DNA from: Chloranthus sessilifolius
Lineage: Eukaryota > Streptophyta > Magnoliopsida > Chloranthales > Chloranthaceae
Direction of reading: 5' to 3'
Length of the DNA stretch: 64,000 nucleotides
Assembly (NCBI GenBank): GCA_021018995.1
Contig: CM037596.1
Coordinates: 8,941,501-9,005,500, forward strand
The notes below the pieces were generated by a model. The model did not search any database and was not told the origin of the DNA. It saw only the letters and a program-made list of their open reading frames with translations. Shown here piece after piece: positions 62,901-64,000 of this stretch (its first letter is position 1; each line of letters starts with the position of its first letter). The translations under genes and the position numbers were made by a program.

Positions 62901-63263
62901 ATTACCCGGTTCGTTAGCTCCAGCGCCCGTGGGATTACGCTAGGTGCGCGCAAGCTGGCCCGGACACCCACGGATACGAAAAAAAAAAAAAAAAAATCGT
63001 AAACCCTGATCATAACATCAGAAAACAATCCAAATTCATAAACCCTAATCATAATACCACCTATAACTATTTCAAATTAAAATCTAAACTAAAATAAAAT
63101 TGGAAACGAAATTCAAATTTGGGCGAGAGTTCATCACCTGGGTGTTAGCTTGTACAGAGGGGGTGTTGAAGTTATCAGAGACAGAGGCCAGGGTGCACAT
63201 TAGCCCGAGCAGGACGCCTGCAAATGTCAAGAGGGTGTTCAAACGATACCCAAACGAGTGCAT
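32737..63263 (-). CDS. SPC3: Signal peptidase complex subunit 3 (complete, six exons)
   Basis: Exons on -, in order: 63138-63263, 45951-45998, 42301-42363, 36844-36897, 34353-34439, 32737-32862. Every junction is phase 0 and the product is 167 residues, the length I recall for plant SPC3. The N-terminus, [20 protein letters not shown], is a short cytosolic tip running into a membrane anchor (about residues 9-29). The lumenal domain has [18 protein letters not shown] with an N-V-S sequon at Asn64, [30 protein letters not shown] and [15 protein letters not shown]3 is a type II ER membrane protein and a core subunit of the complex that removes signal peptides from secretory proteins; it supports the catalytic Sec11 subunit and is not itself the protease. 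No stop or frameshift was found. Four introns are GT-AG; intron 5 requires a GC donor. The 30.5-kb span comes mainly from transposon insertions in the introns. Confidence 0.94.
33674..33965. mobile_element. MITE with GTATCGG interior (family C) in SPC3 intron 5
   Basis: Left tip ATGGTATCAAAACTCAG. Interior rich in GATACC, TATCGG and CAGTATC words, with a strong hairpin around 33728-33764 (CCAATACCACCTCGAT, 3-base loop, then its complement). No target duplication was found, so the right edge is approximate. Confidence 0.55.
34353..34439 (-). CDS. SPC3: SPC3 exon 5, followed by a GC donor
   Basis: 29 codons ([16 protein letters not shown]... to LIDQ) after TTGTCTCCAG. The exon must end at CAG 34353-34355, because the next exon begins with GGT in phase 0; the intron then starts GCAGGT. 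Using the nearby GT four bases on would create a TAG at the junction. Confidence 0.9.
34440..34975. other. SPC3 intron 4, 3' part
   Basis: No recognisable element up to the RTE fragment. Confidence 0.45.
34976..35400 (-). mobile_element. RTE-clade LINE 3' fragment
   Basis: On - it ends in CCGATTCGAAATAGATGGG...AAGGCTATCATGATG and a GAT/GATGAT-rich tail (34976-35010), the terminal motif and microsatellite tail typical of plant RTE LINEs. It duplicates the 3' part of the neighbouring fragment. Heavily decayed; it lies in SPC3 intron 4 in the gene's own orientation. Confidence 0.7.
35410..36060 (-). mobile_element. RTE-clade LINE fragment with end of reverse transcriptase
   Basis: Conceptual translation on - gives [18 protein letters not shown], then [19 protein letters not shown], the thumb-side end of plant RTE reverse transcriptase, and further on [19 protein letters not shown] near the C-terminus. 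The fragment ends with CCGACCCCAAATAGATGGG on -. Frames are interrupted by several stops. 5'-truncated. Confidence 0.78.
36061..36843. other. SPC3 intron 4, 5' part
   Basis: Holds loose repeats of CATGGCACAAGCT and CACTAAATGAA words (about 36075-36360), perhaps a decayed tandem repeat. No gene. Confidence 0.4.
36844..36897 (-). CDS. SPC3: SPC3 exon 4
   Basis: 18 codons, [18 protein letters not shown], between TTTGGTTTGCAG and GTTTGCC; both junctions phase 0. Confidence 0.94.
37269..37673. mobile_element. Mutator-type MITE, GCGAATTGG/TTTGC interior, in SPC3 intron 3
   Basis: Inverted tips CTATGTTACTTAATATGC and, from the right, TATGTTACTTAATTCAC. A perfect 9-bp duplication, GATAAGGAC, at 37260-37268 and 37674-37682. 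Inside, on -, AGCTTAGTTGGTTAGGC and GGGATCAATTC (about 37430-37497) look like pol III boxes A and B, so a small tRNA-derived SINE may be nested here. Confidence 0.82.
37795..37912. repeat. Local duplication, copy 1
   Basis: About 118 bp (TTGCTTACTGCTCATAT... to ...GCCTCATTGTCCACA), repeated at about 39282-39402. The TRIM element inserted at its right end. Confidence 0.7.
37913..39111 (+). mobile_element. TRIM (miniature LTR element), fossil
   Basis: Direct repeats of about 380 bp, roughly 37913-38291 and 38727-39111, end in GTATCATAACA and GTATCATAGCA. Directly after the first is ATTGGTACTAGAGC, a diverged initiator-Met primer site. Just before the second is a purine tract, CAAGGAGGGTGGAA. 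The interior is only about 435 bp with no recognised coding domain, the definition of a TRIM. Left edges are approximate. It lies in SPC3 intron 3, antisense to the gene. Confidence 0.75.
39164..39237. repeat. (TA)n microsatellite
   Basis: About 37 TA units, placed within a GTATCGG-type MITE remnant (39130-39163 on its left). Confidence 0.95.
39282..39402. repeat. Local duplication, copy 2
   Basis: Matches 37795-37912 except for a short difference near 39315. Here it is followed without interruption by AGAAGAGCTAAAATTAGATATC; copy 1 is followed by the equivalent segment only beyond the TRIM. Confidence 0.7.
39415..39690. mobile_element. MITE remnant with GTATCGG interior (family C)
   Basis: Packed with TATCGGCCGATA, GTATCGG and CTGATACG words around a T-rich middle, the same layout as 31925-32213 and 33674-33965. 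Tips are diverged; edges approximate. Confidence 0.55.
39756..40767. mobile_element. Long foldback Mutator-type element (family A) in SPC3 intron 3
   Basis: About 1 kb. The left end GAGTACCTTTATTTCCACCC and its exact inverse at the right end pair, and the pairing goes on through CACCAAATCTTTGAGTTCACCCAC. The flanks TAAATCAAT (39747-39755) and TAAATCAAA (40768-40776) are a 9-bp duplication with one mismatch. Inside, TTCACCCACTTAT words recur near the left end and three degenerate GACGGTGGGTACCCACCGTC palindromes lie at 40235-40375. Frames such as 40052-40270 are low-complexity Lys/Arg runs, not genes. Confidence 0.83.
40777..42300. other. SPC3 intron 3, 5' part
   Basis: No gene. TTGCACCCTCCTTT occurs twice (about 40996 and 41477), hinting at a small duplicated repeat. 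A T-rich stretch at 41240-41360 (CTTTTGTCTGGTTTAATGAAATT) resembles an L1 3' end and may be a truncated LINE tail. Confidence 0.4.
42301..42363 (-). CDS. SPC3: SPC3 exon 3
   Basis: 21 codons ([20 protein letters not shown] and Gln) between TTGTCTACAG and GTTTGG; phase 0. It includes the N-V-S glycosylation sequon of the lumenal domain. Confidence 0.94.
42593..42778. mobile_element. Mutator-type MITE, GTACCGG/CGATAC interior (family C), SPC3 intron 2
   Basis: Inverted tips ATGGGTTAAAATACCGG and, from the right, CATGGTCAAAATACCGG. The flanks TAGGTAACC (42584-42592) and TAGGTAACA (42779-42787) are a 9-bp duplication with one mismatch. The interior is a long palindrome of ATGTATCG, CCGGTA and CGATACGT words. 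Confidence 0.82.
43246..45264 (-). mobile_element. Copia-like non-autonomous LTR element (fossil)
   Basis: Terminal direct repeats, 43246-43518 and about 44985-45264, start on - with TGTTGGATAT and TGTTCGAGATAT. They share the segment with TGACTACATTGTTGCT. Inside the right-hand repeat, on -, GGTATAAGAGCGG is a diverged initiator-Met primer site. Flanks CAGTT (43241-43245) and CAGAT (45265-45269) may be a 5-bp duplication with one mismatch. The CAACACTCCCCCTCAAGTTG stretch after the left repeat is common near copia LTRs. About 1.5 kb interior, no recognised pol. Old and broken; in SPC3 intron 2, same strand as the gene. Confidence 0.6.
45270..45950. other. SPC3 intron 2, 5' part
   Basis: AT-rich DNA; no element recognised. 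Confidence 0.4.
45951..45998 (-). CDS. SPC3: SPC3 exon 2
   Basis: 16 codons, [16 protein letters not shown], after a strong pyrimidine tract and TTTTTTTTCAG. The donor, GAG-GTTCTG, is weak. Phase 0 both sides. Confidence 0.92.
45999..46739. other. SPC3 intron 1, 3' end
   Basis: No gene. A weak palindromic patch with TACCGG and GGTATATAC words (about 46190-46320) may be a decayed family C MITE. Confidence 0.4.
47175..47213. repeat. (GA)n microsatellite
   Basis: About 19 GA units, 40 bp beyond the LINE poly(A) end. Confidence 0.95.
47290..51610 (-). pseudogene. Second LINE ORF2 (endonuclease, RT, zinc region, RNase H), decayed
   Basis: On -: endonuclease [19 protein letters not shown] and FLMETKL (about 51580-51470), [16 protein letters not shown] (about 51175), SNHLPI (about 50900); reverse transcriptase [17 protein letters not shown] (about 50235), [20 protein letters not shown] (about 50050), [15 protein letters not shown] (about 49650), [11 protein letters not shown] (about 49535); zinc-binding [18 protein letters not shown] (about 48105); RNase H with [14 protein letters not shown] and [13 protein letters not shown] (about 47600-47510). 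FADD is intact. Several frame breaks and the MITE at 48128-48341 make it inactive. Confidence 0.85.
48128..48341. mobile_element. Palindromic Mutator-type MITE (family C) inside the LINE ORF2
   Basis: Inverted tips ATGGGTTAAAATATCGG and, from the right, CATGGATCAAAATATCG. A perfect 9-bp duplication, ATTTAGACC, at 48119-48127 and 48342-48350. The interior is an almost continuous palindrome of CGATACGTATCG, CGGACGATAC and ACATTCAATGTATCG words. Insertion into a LINE of known sequence makes both edges certain. Confidence 0.9.
51620..52185 (-). pseudogene. Second LINE ORF1, C-terminal part
   Basis: Ser/Thr/Pro-rich tail on -, ending in a stop at 51620-51622, just before the ORF2 frame begins. 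It is separated from the rest of ORF1 by the 52195-54610 element. Confidence 0.65.
52600..53980. repeat. GC-rich degenerate tandem repeats
   Basis: Rough repeats of CGCGTGCCCTCATGGCACCAC and GTCGCGACCATGTCGCGTCC types (clearest 53180-53900). Open frames on both strands (53142-53825 on +, 52867-53394 on -) come from GC richness and repeats and show no known domain. CTATATAAGG occurs at about 53111 and GTATATAAGGG at about 53917, so part may derive from a promoter-bearing LTR. Confidence 0.55.
54462..54507. repeat. (TA)n microsatellite
   Basis: About 23 TA units next to the right arm of the Mutator-type element. Confidence 0.95.
54620..54780 (-). pseudogene. Second LINE ORF1, repeat segment
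   Basis: Three tandem copies of a unit of about 39 bp (TGACTCGGGTATGATTGT...) which on - encode a 13-residue repeat, [13 protein letters not shown]-like. Two more diverged copies lie beyond the LTR element at 58746-58825. Confidence 0.65.
54781..55763 (+). repeat. 5' LTR, family II third copy
   Basis: 983 bp, CTCGAGCG array at about 54955-55080, TATATAAAG promoter at about 55180. Confidence 0.86.
57786..58743 (+). repeat. 3' LTR, family II third copy
   Basis: 958 bp, TGATGGGG to CGTCA. Shorter CTCGAGCG array at about 57962-58050. Confidence 0.88.
58744..59620 (-). pseudogene. Second LINE ORF1, N-terminal part (DUF4283, knuckle remnant)
   Basis: On -: [20 protein letters not shown] and CFDNHILVL (about 59550-59460), then [20 protein letters not shown], and [10 protein letters not shown], the remnant of a CCHC knuckle (about 59160). 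The DUF4283 fold begins before FLFKF in intact relatives, so the 5' end is missing. Frames shift at least once. Confidence 0.7.
59864..59920. repeat. (TA)n microsatellite
   Basis: About 28 TA units abutting the next MITE. Confidence 0.95.
59921..60287. mobile_element. MITE with long inverted repeats beside (TA)n
   Basis: Left arm GCACTTGAGTCATAGAGTTG and onward pairs with right arm ...CTCTACAACTCAAGTGC over about 60 bp. The left side is a long (TA)n tract, the right a short TATATA. It carries no coding sequence. Confidence 0.65.
60295..60704. mobile_element. MITE with GGTAGCGC inverted arms beside (TA)n
   Basis: Left arm GGATGGTAAGCACGAGGGTAGC pairs imperfectly with the right arm, which reads from outside GGATGCTATCCATGGGGGTAGC. 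A (TA)n tract follows at 60705-60725. A fragment of the same family lies at about 30520-30640. Confidence 0.62.
60826..61235. mobile_element. Foldback MITE with GAGTNAGTATTAGG ends
   Basis: Left end GAGTAAGTATTAGGTAAGCA and, from the right, GAGTTAGTATTAGGTAGCTG. Pairing continues through GAGTGCCAAGTGA and ATGTGACA/TGTCACAT. A second inner pair, TTCAAAGCAGTC and GACTGCTTTGAA, makes the whole element palindromic. Target duplication not resolved. Confidence 0.65.
61380..62343. repeat. Three tandem copies of a repeat of about 240 bp
   Basis: Copies at about 61390-61630, 61650-61880 and 62160-62343 each run through TCGTGATTTATT..., GCGACTTTTTCAAAAAGT and end GGTGACTATGCTTGCAAC or close to it. A MITE of the CTATGTTACTTAAT type (from about 61888 to about 62155, kin of 37269-37673) separates copies 2 and 3. 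Confidence 0.65.
62378..62759. mobile_element. Foldback Mutator-type MITE (family A), SPC3 intron 1
   Basis: Left end GAGTGCCTTTAAATCCACCC and, from the right, GAGTACCTTTAAATCCACTT; pairing extends through GATCTTGAGATCATGGG. A perfect 9-bp duplication, AAAATAAAA, at 62369-62377 and 62760-62768, although the A-rich sequence makes chance matches easier here. Confidence 0.8.
62801..62996 (+). mobile_element. tRNA-derived SINE with poly(A) tail, SPC3 intron 1
   Basis: Box A-like GGGGTAGCTCTGTTGGTC (about 62824) and box B-like GGTTCTAGTCC (about 62872) are spaced as in a tRNA. A unique region follows, then an A tail (about 62979-62996). A perfect 12-bp duplication, TCGTAAACCCTG, at 62789-62800 and 62997-63008 shows insertion by a LINE-type mechanism. 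It lies about 130 bp inside intron 1 from exon 1, antisense to SPC3. Confidence 0.85.
63138..63263 (-). CDS. SPC3: SPC3 exon 1 (start codon)
   Basis: ATG at 63261-63263. 42 codons encode [20 protein letters not shown] and onward to [10 protein letters not shown], the cytosolic tip and membrane anchor. Donor CAG-GTGATG. No earlier in-frame ATG precedes it in the short A-rich leader, and the MHSFGYR start is what I recall for plant SPC3. Confidence 0.94.
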
Positions 63264-63470
63264 TTTTTCTATTTTATTATTATTTCTCTTTGGGAAGGAG
63301 ACTGATGAGATTTGTGGAGCCCCTCTTTGTTCGGTTGTTCATACAGCGATGCTGAACCTAAAGAGTGTTGTTCTGGTCATTTGCCAGCGTCATCTAGTTA
63401 AAAGTTACTCTCTTCCAAACTCTATCAATTAGATATGTCTCATAAATCGTGACCGTCCAATACTTCAGCT
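63264..63470 (-). promoter_or_regulatory. SPC3 5' leader and proximal promoter (inferred)
   Basis: About 200 bp between the start codon and the repeat beginning near 63470. The stretch next to the ATG is A-rich on - (AATAATAATAAAATAG). No convincing TATA box; the region is assigned by position only. Confidence 0.4.
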
Positions 63471-63895
63471 ATTTGATCGGCCGTCCATTATAAAACTGAC
63501 AAACGATCTTATACCATTAAAGATGAACTTTTAATTTTTCTATCATTTTTTATGTGGTGAACATTTGTGATCAATCTAAATTGTCCAAGTGACAATCTAT
63601 CTTCAGAAGCTGACTCATTCTAAATAAACATGACTATAAGTGGATGTGAATCATCCGATTGAGAACCTTTAATATCAGCCTCTAAAACAGAAAACAATAG
63701 TTGATGTCAAAGTCTACATATCAAATGATTGAAATCTCCAAAAAACATGACTTTTTAGCATGTTGCACTAACATCGTTGATCTATCACTTTGATGGTATA
63801 GATCACCCACATCTTTAAATGTTAATGGTGTATGATCATTTAAACACCACTTTGGTGCTTATGATGTATAGGAGAGTCGGACCCTTTTTGTTAGG
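63470..63895. mobile_element. Dispersed non-autonomous element with GGTGTTTAAATG ends, upstream of SPC3
   Basis: Inverse-orientation relative of 26095-26530. Shared words on - include GGTGTTTAAATGAT, AAAGTGATAGATCA, GGCTGATATTAAAG and TTCACATCCACTTAT. Edges are approximate and no target duplication was resolved. Confidence 0.6.
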
Positions 63896-64000
63896 GATAA
63901 CATTTAAATACCATTGGTTATTAAATGATCTTCCACCATTAAATTGTCACTATTTATCTCAAACCATTAAAGTGTGATTTATCATTGTGCCATGTGGCAC
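63896..64000. other. Far 5' flank of SPC3
   Basis: Short AT-rich end of the window; nothing recognised. Confidence 0.3.

Overview
The window is nuclear DNA from a flowering plant with a large, repeat-filled genome. Supporting signs are GT-AG introns of several kb, plant L1 and RTE LINEs, Ty3/gypsy and Ty1/copia LTR fossils primed by initiator-Met tRNA, Mutator-type MITEs and a tRNA-derived SINE. The exact clade cannot be told from this sequence. Host coding sequence is under 1 kb of the 64 kb; nearly everything else recognisable is transposon, much of it nested.

Two host genes are visible. (1) At the left, on +, are the last three exons (4985-5170, 5826-5897, 6417-6605) of a gene whose product looks like the chloroplast/cyanobacterial DUF3326 family; earlier exons were not found and probably lie left of the window. 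(2) On -, a complete gene for signal peptidase complex subunit 3 (SPC3) runs from ATG 63263 to stop 32737: six short exons, all joined in phase 0, giving 167 codons spread over 30.5 kb. Its fifth intron needs a GC-AG splice site. Everything from 32.7 to 63.3 kb therefore lies inside one small housekeeping gene.

Layout. 1-4984: intron-like DNA of the DUF3326 gene with a foldback MITE, a copia gag fossil and a TRIM-like repeat. 4985-6605: DUF3326 exons, with one Mutator-type MITE in each of the two introns. 7127-16522: an L1 LINE with a 19-bp target duplication, split by a gypsy element (8588-12278). 16774-25307: a three-layer nest, MITE containing gypsy element containing gypsy element, with a target duplication readable at each layer. 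25.3-32.7 kb: intergenic SINE, MITEs, (TA)n arrays and an LTR fossil. 32.7-63.3 kb: the SPC3 gene; its introns hold RTE LINE pieces, a TRIM, a copia-like LTR fossil, many 9-bp-TSD MITEs and, in intron 1, a second L1 LINE on - (47253 to about 59640) carrying three further insertions. 63.3-64 kb: the SPC3 5' flank, invaded by a dispersed repeat.

Main points for a second look: the 30-kb SPC3 gene and its GC-AG intron; a Mutator-like MITE superfamily with 9-bp target duplications and similar tips but exchangeable palindromic interiors; gypsy families that keep gag and a chromodomain-like tail but show no protease, reverse transcriptase or integrase core in any copy here; and LTRs that share one promoter module but carry different palindrome arrays in U3.
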